This document shows positions 50,264 through 61,838 of a DNA stretch of 64,000 nt, piece by piece (position 1 is the stretch's first letter; each line of letters starts with the position of its first letter). The notes under the pieces are model-generated. The model did not search any database and was not told the origin of the DNA. It worked only from the letters and a program-made list of their open reading frames with translations. The translations under genes were made by a program, and so were the position numbers. Source of the stretch: Hypericum androsaemum (lineage: Eukaryota; Streptophyta; Magnoliopsida; Malpighiales; Hypericaceae); contig OZ023195.1 of NCBI GenBank assembly GCA_963995505.1, forward strand, positions 2,500,109 through 2,564,108. Reading direction: 5' to 3'.

Positions 50264-52100
50264 TAAAACAATCACGGGCGGCCAACAACCCGTGCACCAC
50301 CCAAGTTGAGACAACAATTTCTTTTACTTTTTTTTATTTTTCCTCTTTGTGGTATTCACAACTTGCGCGGTGCTGGGCACCACCGTTGTACCTAGTCTTA
50401 GTCAACTCTAACTATGCCCAAGAAAACTTGGGCTTGGGCCCGAACTACACCCTAGAAAATGCCGATTAAGTAACCTTGGTAGGTCTGGCCACGGTTTCTG
50501 AACCGGTGGTTCCACGGTTTATAATATATGGAAGTTGAACCAAAATCTTTTTAAAATTTCACAGAAATACTTGAAATTGTTGTTCAACTTTTTGTTAAAA
50601 AATTCAAAAATTTAGGTTTAATTTTAAATAAATTAAAATTAGATTCGATTACACAAACCAATTCTACATATCCATGGTCCTACAAGTTGGAACCACAACC
50701 AAAACCTTAGTGATGGTTCTCAAACAATTGGTTGGATGGTTCTATTCGAATCATGGTAAGCCTATCCTGGCTGAAATCATGACAACATTTGATCCACGTG
50801 TTCCTGGAAGCTCCAATTTGCGGAGAAGAATCCTCAAAGTCCAAATGATGATGTTATGAGAGAGAAGAAAAGTGTGTAAGGTGTGTGTAACAGAATTTGT
50901 TTGATAGCCCAACCTGGCATTTTCATTCCCTCTTAGCCAAATATATACATACATATAAGATTGAGTATTCAGATAGTCCGAATTTGAACTATCCGAATTT
51001 TGAATTATCTGAATTATCCGAATTAAAAATTTTACTATCCGAGTCCGAGTCCAAATAGTAAATTATTCAAATCCGAATATGAATATCCGAACTTTTTCCG
51101 AATTCGAATTCAGGTAGTCTGAACTATCCGAATTACTAGGTCATCCACGATTTCATTCACTAAATAACTTAAAAAATAATCCAAATTCAACAAGTTAAGG
51201 GACAATCATCTAGGATTGCAACAATCCAAATTCAACAATCATCCACGATTGCAAATGGCAGTAAAAAGTTCAACAAAGCATGCAACCTCTCGAAGTTTTA
51301 GCAGGGAGGAAGGAAAAGTTTGGGTCTAAAGAGTTTTTTTTAGCATAAGAGTTAAATAACCAGAGGGTTAAAGGTATTTTTAAAGCCAGGCTCAAATAAA
51401 TTTCGAATATCAGAACTAATTTCCTAATTCGCCTTCTCAATTGTATTCGATTTGTCCACCAAATCAGCCATACAACAGTTTTATTTCAGCGCTAAGAAAG
51501 TAAAATATAGTTATGTTAGACTAAGTTTATCAGCAAACTCTCCCAATCGCTCATAGCAAAGGACAAAATTATTGGATTAAAAAAAATTGAAGGACAATCG
51601 ATTGGGCACTTTGATCGGCCGGCGATTATTTTATTGTTTTTTTCTTTTCCAATCGAATATAGTGACACATAACACAATAATATTCAAAAAAAATATATGA
51701 AAATTTGTTTTTTTAAATTCACTATATATAGAGCTCAATATTTTCAACTCCTATTTTTAAATTATCAATAAATAGAGCTCAATTTTTCAATTCTTTATGA
51801 AAATTAGTATAGATGATACATGTATGTGAATGAGAGAGAAACTAATTATTTATTTGAAAGTTTAGATTGGATTGGATCACTGATAAAGTATAAAAAGATT
51901 GGGTTGAATTGAGTTGTAGATTGATGAAAGAGAAAAATTAATTGTTTATTCGGTGATCGTTTTGAAAACGATCACCAATAAACATAGTCTTAGTATTTCA
52001 GGTAATTGCTTGCCATCACAAATTCGAATAGTAAAGTAGGGGTTGTATTATAAACTGGAGTGACATTGATCAATGAATACACGCTTCCGTTAATTCATAA
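50264..52100. other. Intergenic DNA with an AT-rich TCCGAATT repeat
   Basis: Around 50965-51140, TATCCGAAT and TCCGAATT occur many times in both directions (a simple low-complexity foldback). No gene is supported in the remainder. Confidence 0.45.
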
Positions 52101-52594
52101 CTAGTAAAGACGTACGCGCGATGTAAGTGCCATTATGTTTCAAAATGCGCAAAACATATCGTTTACTCATTTTCTTTTTTAAGCTGTACATGAAAAAGAT
52201 GCTCTCTTACATATTTAATTACACTATTTTCTTTTTAAATTTACCTAAGATACCATAAAAACTTCTTTGTACACAATATTTTTTGTAAATGTTCTAACTT
52301 TATCAGCAACATCATCTATCTTGACAACACCTTAGTATTCTTGCTTGAAACACCTTTTGAAAAGGCAGCATACAATTGCCCATGACTGAAGAGATGCTCA
52401 GACAAATAAATATCAGTGTTTTCAATTATTTGTCATTGTTCTTTGCTGATCGTGAATGCAAAACTAAGAAATACCAAAAATTGCTTAAATATCATCATAT
52501 ACGGCATCTCAAAATTCCCTGGTGGGTTTAACGACATCCTATGGATGAATACTCTCTTACGAGCAAAATTTCCACTCAGAAATACTACATCGAT
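52101..52594 (-). mobile_element. Helitron 3' remnant with the end of a PIF1-like helicase
   Basis: On the minus strand 52594-52316 reads as the C-terminus of a Helitron-type PIF1 helicase: FARKRVFI, LNPPGNFEMP, LSFAFTISKEQ, then an in-frame TGA where KAQGQTI is expected, then FSHGQLYAAFSKGVS and NTKVLS. The element appears to end at 52101 with ...CGCGCGTACGTCTTTACTAG, followed by T. This fits the Helitron 3' end (GC-rich hairpin region, then CTAG). The 5' part and Rep domain were not found, so this is a dead fragment. Confidence 0.72.
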
Positions 52595-52625
52595 TTAAAT
52601 AGAAAAAAAGAAAAAATATATATGT

Positions 52626-52926
52626 GTGTGTAATGGCCAGAGCTCACTTCCATTCTCCTTCTACGTCTCCCTCGTGGACCCCATCACTATCTCCATCCAC
52701 AGGACCTACGTCCACGACCACGCCATCAACGTCCTCTTCATCTCCCGGTCAGTCTACTCACCGTCAAGCAACATCGGCATCTCGGGGTGGACTTCAACCT
52801 GCCGCACATCGCTATGGTTGTCGTTGTGATGGTGGGCATCCTACTGGTCACCTACTCCCGCCTCCTCTCCCGCCACCTCCTCCTTTTCATCTGTCGGTTT
52901 TGCCAGTAGTGGTACCCAGAGTTTAG
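52626..52926 (+). other. GC-rich open segment of unknown origin
   Basis: Two plus-strand frames are open: one Ser/Pro/Thr-rich (52624-52926), one hydrophobic (52626-52829, FSFYVSLVDPITISIHRTYV). The hydrophobic frame, allowing one shift near 52790, continues into a membrane-like stretch, NLPHIAMVVVVMVGILLV. This looks like a real but damaged coding exon. I do not recognise the family. It lies directly beside the Helitron fragment, which may have captured it. Confidence 0.4.
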
Positions 52927-53199
52927 AGTTAAATCTTTTCTTTTTCCTTCTCCTTTGTGATGAATAAACTTTCAAATCCTTTGAACTCAACTTTGAAGCA
53001 ACTTTTTCTCATCTTCTTGTTCATGTATGCACATCACCATTTCTCGTGAAGACATGTGAAAATTCGGGACCAAAACTGGGGAGTTCTTGTTAGTTGGGTC
53101 ATTATCCAAACGTTCTTGGCACTTTCGAAGGGAATAACATACTCTTACTATCATCTACCTTACCAAATTTGTTTGCAGCCTGATCAAAGTCATGGTTGT

Positions 53200-53342
53200 G
53201 AGTCGTGCAGAAATAATGAACGATCAGCTGAAAGGCTGCATCATAAAGTCCCAGTCGGTTCTGACAAAGGATCAGCTGAAAGGTTGCATCAGAAAGCCCC
53301 AGATGGTTCTGACAAAGGATCAGCTGAAAGGCCGCATCCTAA
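53200..53342 (+). repeat. Three tandem 48-bp repeats in a coding-like exon
   Basis: GGATCAGCTGAAAGG recurs every 48 bp (about 53222, 53270, 53318). In one frame the unit reads GSDKGSAERLHQKAPD, in another MVLTKDQLKGCIRKPQ. The DGSDK element resembles [14 protein letters not shown] in the coilin piece at 54455, so it may be part of the same coilin gene interrupted by the copia fragment. Confidence 0.65.
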
Positions 53343-53502
53343 ACATTCCTTGTATCTTGGGGATGATTGCCGAAGTCCGTACCGCACTGAAATATACGTG
53401 GCAATCTCGTCTTACGGAGAAAGTGTCCAACACTTGCCTCGACTGAAGTAGATCCTAATCAAGTACACCAACTCCGACAAACAACAATCGTAAGACGAGA
53501 TT

Positions 53503-54450
53503 GTGTACTTGAAGATGGCATCGACAAGCTCAGCACCAGTGCCAGCGGTCCCGGGAACTGTCCACGCCGAAAGGCCGGCCAAGTTCAACGGTACCGAATT
53601 CAAGAGGTGGCAACAGAAGATGTTGTTCTACCTGACAACGCTCAACCTGGTCCGATTCCTGAAAGAAGAGGCTCCGAAGGTGGCGGAAAATGAGGCAGAT
53701 CAACAGAAGATCAACGCCCTCGATGCATGGAGTCACAGCGACTTCCTATGCCGGAACTACGTCCTGAATGGACTAGACGACACGCTCTACAACGTCTACG
53801 CGGAAGCTAAGACCGCTAAAAAGCTGTGGAGTTCACTCGAGAAGAAGTACAAAACGGAGGATGCCGGGACGAAGAAATTCATCGTCGGACAATTCCTCGA
53901 CTTCAAGATGGTGGACTCCAAGAAGATCATCGACCAAGTGCAAGAGTTGCAGCTGATCCTTCACGAGATCCAAGCCGAAGGGATGCAACTCAGCGAGTCC
54001 TTCCAAGTAGCTGCGATGATCGAGAAGCTCCCCCCGCTGTGGAAGGATTTCAAGAGCTACCTCAAGCACAAGAGAAAGGACATGGGCCTAGAAGACCTGA
54101 TAGTGAGACTAAGAATCGAGGAAGACAACCGAAAATCCGAAGTCAAGCAAGGCAAGGCCAACTCTGAGACCACCGTGCACCTCGCTGAGGGAAAAAGTGG
54201 CAAGAAGAGGAAGAAGTCCGAGGATAAGCAGAAGGAGCAAAAGCCCAAGAAGAAAAAGATCAAGGGCGACTGCTACAACTGCGGGAAACCCGGCCACATG
54301 GCTAAGGACTGTCGCCAGCCGAAGAAGGATGACCAAGGAAGGGCTAACCTGGCTGAAGACTTATCCCAGATGGATCTGTCAGCCGTAGTGTTTGAAGCCA
54401 ATCTGGTGGACAATCCGAGAGAGTGGTTCGTGGACACTGGAGCTTCCCGC
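53503..54450 (+). CDS. Truncated Ty1-copia gag with zinc knuckle
   Basis: The frame begins at 53503; the likely start is [10 protein letters not shown] at 53515. It carries the copia gag core ([53 protein letters not shown]), a Lys-rich stretch, the CCHC knuckle [14 protein letters not shown] and the protease start WFVDTGAS. It then breaks at about 54447 into coilin sequence (the open frame runs to 54486). Protease, integrase, RT and both LTRs are missing. The open and well-conserved gag suggests a young truncation. It is on the plus strand, unlike the full element at 10-17 kb, and from a different copia lineage judging by the sequence. Confidence 0.9.
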
Positions 54451-54454
54451 CCAA

Positions 54455-57023
54455 AAAAATTTTGTCAGATGGTTCTGACAAACTAGAAAAAGGAACTCAA
54501 CAGCTAGATGAAGATAGTGAAGCAGAAGACGATGTGGTTCTTGTCGTGATAAAGCCCGGACACGTACGCCTTCAGTCACTCCGAACAGGTGCATGTAATT
54601 TCAATCTGTTTATTGGTGCTAGGGTGAAACTTGTGCCCGGGTTTGACTTTTGAGGCTTATTGTCCATCCAAAATGGTGCATGTTAAGTGCATTTGTGACT
54701 GACTGGCTAATAAATTTGTTGTCTTAGTGGGTGCCGAATAGGCTATGCAGAAGGGTGACTTATATGTGGTATGGTTCTTCTATTCTTTATTCTTTGCTTC
54801 AATATTTCTTCTTTTCAAGCTTGATTTTTGTAGTTGGAACACTTGTTTATAGGGTTGAGAATCTATTTTGTTAACCTTATTTCCTTCTATGTATTGTTAT
54901 TAATGGGCGATGAACTTAGTTATGTTTGCAGTAGTCGTTCTTAGAATGGTCATTGCCTAAACTTTTTGTTATCCATGAGCTAAATAATGCTTAAGTTAGC
55001 ATTTAGCAAAGAAAAAAAAATGCTCGAGTTAACTGTAAGGATCCTATTAGGTCTTGATAGAATTAGAGAAAGGGAGTTGAGAAGAAAAGAGAAAAGGAGT
55101 TGAGAAGAAAGGAGAAAGGGAAAGAGACTTCTTTATTATATTTCTTGATGCTTAACATGTGTTGGACTTTCTCTTTATAAAGGGGAAGAATTGGAAGAGA
55201 GATACTCTAGAATGGAAAGAGACAAAGTCTAGATACATGTAATCAAACAAATGAAGAATGTAGTAAATAGATGCATCGCATCACGCTCCCCACATAACAT
55301 TAACTGTAATTTGGCCAAATTTCAGATTCAGATTCTTTCTTTCTTTCAATAATTTATCTGTTATTTCGGAGGTGTGCCTAGCTTTGAATTCGCAAGTGTA
55401 GTTAGCTTGGTACCCTTATTTTATTGTTTTCCTCGGCGTGGATCACAGGCATGTACTCTCTTTTCAGCTTTGTTTTAGTTGACTTCATGTTCTTGGCTCT
55501 ACATCGGGGAAACTTTCAGTGGAATGGTACAAGAAGCAAAAAGAAGGGTCACATAAAAGGCTGGATATTCTAAAAGGGAAGATTATAAAAGTTTTGACGA
55601 AGACGATATCCGAGACCTGACTATTGAAGATGAGAAACCTAAACATAATCAGATAGACTTTGATAGGCTAGATTTCTATGCTACTCTACCAAAGGTCTAT
55701 TTTCTCTGAATTTTTTTGCATTCTTTTGTGTATCGAACTTAGATTTAGAGGTGGGACGGCTTGCTCCTGATGTTTTAGCTGTAATTGATTTAATCCGTTG
55801 AACGGCTTTTTTGTCCTTCAGACATTTCTCTGTTATGACCAGACAGTGGCCTATGTTTTTTTTTATCTACCGTCTTTCTCAACTTGTTTGGACATTAAAG
55901 CATCCAGATGTTTTGGCACAATTGTAGGTAAGGGACGTAATTGCTTATCGCCTGATTGAGCTATCATCGTCCTGGGTCCCTGAGATATCATCATACTGGG
56001 TATCACTCCTTTCTTCTGAAATTATCCTTTCGCGGTGCGAACATTGAGTATGATGCTTCTTTTCCTTTTCCGGCAGGTTGGAAAGATATCGGAATATGAT
56101 ACGGAGACGAACAAGATTTTGCTGACACCCAGTCTGGCAACACCCAATTCCTAAGAAGGAGATAGACATAGATGGAGATGGTGTGCTAACTGAAACATCT
56201 TCGTACGGGGAAGATTATAAGGAAGACGGTTCTTTGGAGGTAAGACAATTAGCATGTAGATCAAAATAAAGTAATGGAAAATTGTTGGGAGTGATCTTCA
56301 AATCGCATTCTAGTTTAAGTGGTGTAGAATTCGGCACCAGTTTCAAATTGCATCTTCGTATGCAGACTTTTTCTTGTTGCTTCAGTTGTGGCTAAAAAGT
56401 TTTGAATTCGATTTCCCAAATAAGCTATGCGTCTCTTGTTGAAGTTCGTCTTGTGAACCACGGGAAGGAAAATCCAGCCAATCTGTTCCTTACTGCAGTA
56501 ATGAAGTCCTTGCTAGAGCGGGAGAAGCTGGACCAAGTTGGGAGTGCGAGAATCACAACGCAGTACCTTCTTCAACTCAAGGTACTGATTACTTTTGTTG
56601 CTCCGTATCGCATGTGGCACAAGCGACTGACACACACTTGAATCACATTCCTTGCATCTCCTATCTGTCTCGACAGAAAATGGAAGAATTGCATCAGATG
56701 GTACAGAGGAAAAAGCAAGAACCTGTGCAGGAAGACGACCGAAACAATCCCGAGAATTCAAGGAGAAGGTTATGGTCACACAGGGAAGAGCCAACTAAAA
56801 TAATGAAACCAAAACTAATTGAACACAAAGAATCAACAAAATAACATTTCAACCAAAAACTCAAGAAAAAAACATCGAGATGTTCAACCAAGAAAACAAC
56901 ATCGAGATGAAATAGGAATAACGCCCGGGAAAGGAAGGTCAGATGAAATCTCGTTCGTAGATTTAGTATGGCAGTTCGTTCCTCAACTGGCTCTCCATCA
57001 ACAGTGGAGATAAGATCAGACAG
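54455..57023 (+). pseudogene. Coilin pseudogene, copy 2 (several exons)
   Basis: Exon-like pieces in coilin order: QQLDEDSEAEDDVVLVVIKP (about 54500-54560); FQWNGTRSKKKG and IDFDRLDFYATLPK (55515-55694); RDVIAYRLIELSSSWVPEIS (55928-55990); VGKISEYDTETNKILLTP, PIPKKEIDIDG and KEDGSLEV (56076-56245); YASLVEVRLVNHG (56425-56465); and a weak C-terminal AVRSSTGSPSTVEIRS (about 56970-57020). Coilin scaffolds Cajal bodies. Two frame breaks are visible, after SKKKG (about 55545) and after ILLTP (about 56125). The N-terminal half is missing, with a copia gag fragment sitting directly upstream. This is a pseudogene. The first exon and intron also exist at 3262-4095. Confidence 0.82.
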
Positions 57024-58130
57024 GTACGTTCGCTTGTTGTGTTCCTCATCATTATATATAAGTTTCGGTATGTGCTTTATGTTTCAAAAGATGCTTGGCT
57101 TCCTCATTAACACACTTTCTTCACTCCAGCTCGCTTCTGAGAAGCACACAATTATAAGGGGCATGTTTTATCACTGAACTAATAGTCCGTCGTGCGGGCC
57201 TCAGGTCGGGGGCCGCCCGCTATGTCAAAAGCGAGAAACAATAGAGTGAAAGTATGTAGCAACTAATGGAACGGATGCTACATACCCGGCTATGGAACGG
57301 CTTTCCCATGCTATTGCTAATGGGAGAAGGGCGCTGGGCTCGATTTGTTGCGTACATTTCGTCCCTGTTCGGAGAAAATTATGTGTGGTACTGGCTGTAG
57401 TGTCACAATTGGTGGAGATTTTCAGGTTTACTTTGTGGTCTAAAATGGGGATGGTTTGCCGATGTGTATATATATTAGTTGGGAGTAAGTGTGATAAACT
57501 TATTTAAAAGTATGAAAATTTATATATTTATTAATTTAAAATTTTGGATTAAAATAAGAAAATTATAAAATAGTGTCAAAATGAGTTGATCTCGGTGTAT
57601 ATTGTTAACTTCATGCGATCTCAATCTCATTTCACGTTGGCGAGGTCAAAATCAAATGCAAAATTGCATTTAAACTTTGTTGTTTGAGGAGAGATATGTG
57701 ATTACTTATTGATCATACGTGGTCAAACCTAGGATGGGTAAGACAGATCGATCACTTCCATCGACTGTTGCCGGATTCACTAACGTACAGTTGTATCAAC
57801 GGTTGTCCTGTGTTTATCGTATTGTGAAGAAAACGTGCTCTAGGAGAAAAATAATAGAAGGAAGTGTAATGATTCTGGCTAGGTACAATACAACAACGTA
57901 AGAAACAGTAGTTACGTTGTCTTCCAATCAATTGTTTCGGAACGACAAGAAATTTGTTATCACTCAAAACTCTAAAATTTTGATTAGTCAGTTTAATAAA
58001 TATTTGGATAATCTTTTTTTTATTTTTCATTGTTGAACTCCCATATACTTGCATACAGTCCGTGTGGAAAGACTGGTTACACAAGTCCAAGAACAGCGAG
58101 CAACCCTTCAAACAGATAACCCGCCACAAT
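57024..58130. other. Intergenic DNA between coilin and F-box copy 2
   Basis: No gene supported. A short inverted repeat (CAACGTAAGAAACAGTAGTTACGTTG) lies near 57893-57918. Confidence 0.4.
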
Positions 58131-58447
58131 AAAAACTCCTACAACGCCTAAACATCAAGTCTTCCAGGAGTCAAGGATCAGAGACAAGTTTTGCCCATGG
58201 AAGTCAGCCAATACGCCTGCCCTGGAGCTCCAATCTTCAACGCATCTAACAACAGAGTGAGTGAGTGAATCAAGGCCCCACAATCACCTGTATGGCCCCT
58301 GAAAATGCATCAGTTTCCTCATTAGCCATAGTCTCCGGTGGCTGGATCGATGCAGTCAGACGGAGGGTGCTCGTCTCTGAACTAGCCAATGCCTCTATAG
58401 TTGCTTCCAATGAAACACCTTGATTCTCAAACATAAATAATGGAGGC

Positions 58448-61295
58448 TTAGTTCTGGTTTAGCAAAACCAGAGTCTCCTTGTAAGCAACCAAACGACTGA
58501 ACAGACTACTGACATGATTCATGGACTGAGTTGTTTTGCTAGTCAGATTGTAACAAGCTATCTCCACCTCCTTCTGTCTCAGCCGCCGGCTGTACACAAT
58601 GTCACCTCTACCTGTGAAACCAACTATTCTTTCGTTAATTGTGAAGTGTGTGCTCTCAACAATTTTGGTCCAAGAAGCGACCTTGTCGTACTCTTTCATC
58701 ACCCACATCTCCGAACGGTCGTCCTTCTGAACCATCATGGAGAGGCATCCCTCGTATACATGAAGTGAAACATCATCACACCGGCGGCAAAAAGAGCTGG
58801 GCACAGCGATTTTATCGCTCACATGATCTCCGCCAAGGTGAAACGACAACAGGAAAAGATCATTCCTTCCAACGGCTTCATATTCCTCACCGTCGTCATA
58901 TTCCCAAGCGTCCTCACCGTCGTCATATTCCCAAGCGAGCCAGTGGCACACTCCGTTCATGAATACCGGACTGAAAACATAGTAATACGGGAGATGTGTC
59001 TCAGGCCAAGAACAAATTACCGTTTCCCAACTTCTTGTCTTCAAGGAGAAGACATTGGCCGTCAAGGGAGGTCGCTCGTAAAAGCCTGTGATGGCGACTA
59101 GCTTGTAGTCGTCGTCTACCGAACCAAACCCGTGCGCCACACAATCATCAGGGAGGTGCGAATAGGCCACGGCCTTCCTTATGCTCGGATTCAGAAACAA
59201 CACATTTAATCGGCAAATAAGGCATGCGACACCATCACAGTAGCCGACAATTCCAAAACTGTAGTAACCCGCCATGGGAGGAATGTCCTCCACGTGCGTT
59301 GGAACGAGGCCGTCGAGGAAAAGACAACACCCGAAGTTGGTAGGTCACTGCGGCTGAAGGAGGAGCAGTCGATCCTCTTTACCATCACAGTAGCCGACAA
59401 TTCCAAAACTGTAGTAACCCGCCATGGGAGGAATGTCCTCCACGTGCGTTGGAACGAGGCCGTCGAGGAAAAGACAACACCCGAAGTTGGTAGGCCACTG
59501 CGGCTGAAGGAGGAGCAGTCGATCCTCTTTACCATCACAGTAGCCGACAATTCCAAAACTGTAGTAACCCGCCATGGGAGGAATGTCCTCCACGTGCGTT
59601 GGAACGAGGCCGTCGAGGAAAAGACAACACCCGAAGTTGGTAGGCCACTGCGGCTGAAGGAGGAGCAGTCGATCCTCTTTACCATCACAGTAGCCGACAA
59701 TTCCAAAACTGTAGTAACCCGCCATGGGAGGAATGTCCTCCACGTGCGTTGGAACGAGGCCGTCGAGGAAAAGACAACACCCGAAGTTGGTAGGCCACTG
59801 CGGCTGAAGGAGGAGCAGTCGATCCTCTTTACCATCACAGTAGCCGACAATTCCAAAACTGTAGTAACCCGCCATGGGAGGAATGTCCTCCACGTGCGTT
59901 GGAACGAGGCCGTCGAGGAAAAGACAACACCCGAAGTTGGTAGGCCACTGCGGCTGAAGGAGGAGCAGTCGATCCTCTTTACCATCACAGTAGCCGACAA
60001 TTCCAAAACTGTAGTAACCCGCCATGGGAGGAATGTCCTCCACGTGCGTTGGAACGAGGCCGTCGAGGAAAAGACAACACCCGAAGTTGGTAGGCCACTG
60101 CGGCTGAAGGAGGAGCAGTCGATCCTCTTTACCATCACAGTAGCCGACAATTCCAAAACTGTAGTAACCCGCCATGGGAGGAATGTCCTCCACGTGCGTT
60201 GGAACGAGGCCGTCGAGGAAAAGACAACACCCGAAGTTGGTAGGCCACTGCGGCTGAAGGAGGAGCAGTCGATCCTCTTTACCATCACAGTAGCCGACAA
60301 TTCCAAAACTGTAGTAACCCGCCATGGGAGGAATGTCCTCCACGTGCGTTGGAACGAGGCCGTCGAGGAAAAGACAACACCCGAAGTTGGTAGGCCACTG
60401 CGGCTGAAGGAGGAGCAGTCGATCCTCTTTACCATCACAGTAGCCGACAATTCCAAAACTGTAGTAACCCGCCATGGGAGGAATGTCCTCCACGTGCGTT
60501 GGAACGAGGCCGTCGAGGAAAAGACAACACCCGAAGTTGGTAGGCCACTGCGGCTGAAGGAGGAGCAGTCGATCCTCTTTACCATCACAGTAGCCGACAA
60601 TTCCAAAACTGTAGTAACCCGCCATGGGAGGAATGTCCTCCACGTGCGTTGGAACGAGGCCGTCGAGGAAAAGACAACACCCGAAGTTGGTAGGCCACTG
60701 CGGCTGAAGGAGGAGCAGTCGATCCTCTTTACCATCACAGTAGCCGACAATTCCAAAACTGTAGTAACCCGCCATGGGAGGAATGTCCTCCACGTGCGTT
60801 GGAACGAGGCCGTCGAGGAAAAGACAACACCCGAAGTTGGTAGGCCACTGCGGCTGAAGGAGGAGCAGTCGATCCTCTTTACCATCACAGTAGCCGACAA
60901 TTCCAAAACTGTAGTAACCCGCCATGGGAGGAATGTCCTCCACGTGCGTTGGAACGAGGCCGTCGAGGAAAAGACAACACCCGAAGTTGGTAGGCCACTG
61001 CGGCTGAAGGAGGAGCAGTCGATCCTCTTTGGGTCGGAAAGTGTTGAGGTGGTCGGTAGCGAATCGCTTGGTTGATATCAGATGCCGCAGCCTTTTATCG
61101 ATTGAACGGAACCTGAGGAGGGTTTTCACCGGCAACCGCAAACAGATGTCCCTCAGAATTTCCTCGGGCACGTAGCAGCAGCTTCTCTTGTTCTTGTTTT
61201 TCTCCTTGTCGTGGTCATCAACTTCGCCTCCTCCAAGTCTTCTTTCCTCGTCTTCTTTCTTCTATTCTTGTCCATTCTTGCTTCCTCGATCTGCG
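58448..61295 (-). pseudogene. F-box/F-box-associated gene, copy 2, with 12 tandem copies of a 150-bp coding unit
   Basis: Minus-strand order: basic leader, F-box (VPEEILRDICLRLPVKTLL and RFRSIDKRLRHLISTKRF), the 50-residue unit repeated 12 times, then the F-box-associated region to the stop at 58448. The product would be an SCF ubiquitin-ligase substrate receptor. The array (59231-61030) keeps frame throughout. Three problems: the leader ATG at 61275 is out of frame with the F-box because of a 10-bp deletion relative to copy 1 (a TAG lies at 61262-61264 in the F-box frame); no in-frame ATG remains before the F-box; and the 12th unit has TGG changed to TGA at 59345-59347. Without the array the protein would be about 400 residues, normal for the family. 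It is probably a pseudogene, unless splicing or a different start rescues it. Confidence 0.88.
59231..61030 (-). repeat. Minisatellite-like array, 12 x 150 bp, in frame
   Basis: The array is exactly 1,800 bp with a period of 150 bp, which is 50 codons. In the F-box frame the unit starts KEDRLLLLQPQWPTNFG and ends YYSFGIVGYCDG. All units look identical except the one at 59231-59380, which has TAGGTCACTG instead of TAGGCCACTG (the nonsense change). Copy 1 has a single unit at 7698-7847. Confidence 0.97.
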
Positions 61296-61429
61296 GTTTA
61301 GGGTTAGCAATTCTTTTATTCACCTGCAACCTCAAACAAACAGATTTCCCTTTGAATTTCCTCCGGCACGTTCAAACCAGTATCATAGCCATACACAAAA
61401 CAAAAATTCGACTTTTACTACCTTATCCT

Positions 61430-61838
61430 TGAGGATCTCCACCCAAATAAACTGATGAGGCTCCTCGGCCAGAAGAGATGCTGGCTGTTCTTCTTCACCG
61501 CCAGACTCAGAAGAAGAACCATTGGTACTCACTGCCAACCCAAAAGGCACAAAATTTTAACACAACAGAACTCAACCACCTCCCAACCCAGAAATTTTAA
61601 ACCAAAGGTAACCACCTGAGCCATCATCATCCTGAAGCCTGGGGAGCTTGGCATCGTAGCAGCTTCTCTTGTTCTCCTTGTCATGGTCATCTCCTCCGAG
61701 TCTTCTTCTTTCCTCATCTTCTCTTCTCTTGTTTCTTGCTTCAGCCATCCCCGCTTCCTCCTGCTGGCGGTTTAGGGTTAAGAACTCTTTATTATTTTTA
61801 TTTTTTTCTGGGATGGTGGTAGATATAGACCTGACCAC
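61430..61838 (-). pseudogene. Small chimeric locus starting like the F-box leader
   Basis: On the minus strand, EEAGMAEARNKRREDEERRR and then DDHDKENKRSC match the leader of the two F-box copies. The sequence then diverges into YDAKLPRLQDDDGSG where the F-box should begin. A donor-like CAGGTGGTT (about 61615) and an acceptor-like GGCAG (about 61540) would join it in frame to an exon reading STNGSSSESGGEEEQPASLL and EEPHQFIWVEILKDK, ending at a donor-like AAGGTAGTA (about 61430). The second part is not recognised. It may be a transcribed chimera or a fragment. Confidence 0.45.

Noticed and set aside
53200..53342. Independent repeat-protein gene
   Set aside because: It has only three units, no clear start, and shares a motif with coilin, so it is better seen as part of that pseudogene.
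59206..60906. 566-codon minus-strand open frame over the 150-bp array
   Set aside because: It is an alternative frame of the perfect array; the true reading is the F-box frame, which matches copy 1. No domain was seen.
59231..61030. CRISPR array or bacterial repeat system
   Set aside because: Units are directly contiguous without spacers, lie in a plant coding frame, and the whole window is eukaryotic.
59294..61075. 593-codon plus-strand open frame over the array
   Set aside because: It is the antisense shadow of the F-box array and is open only because the stop-free unit is repeated.
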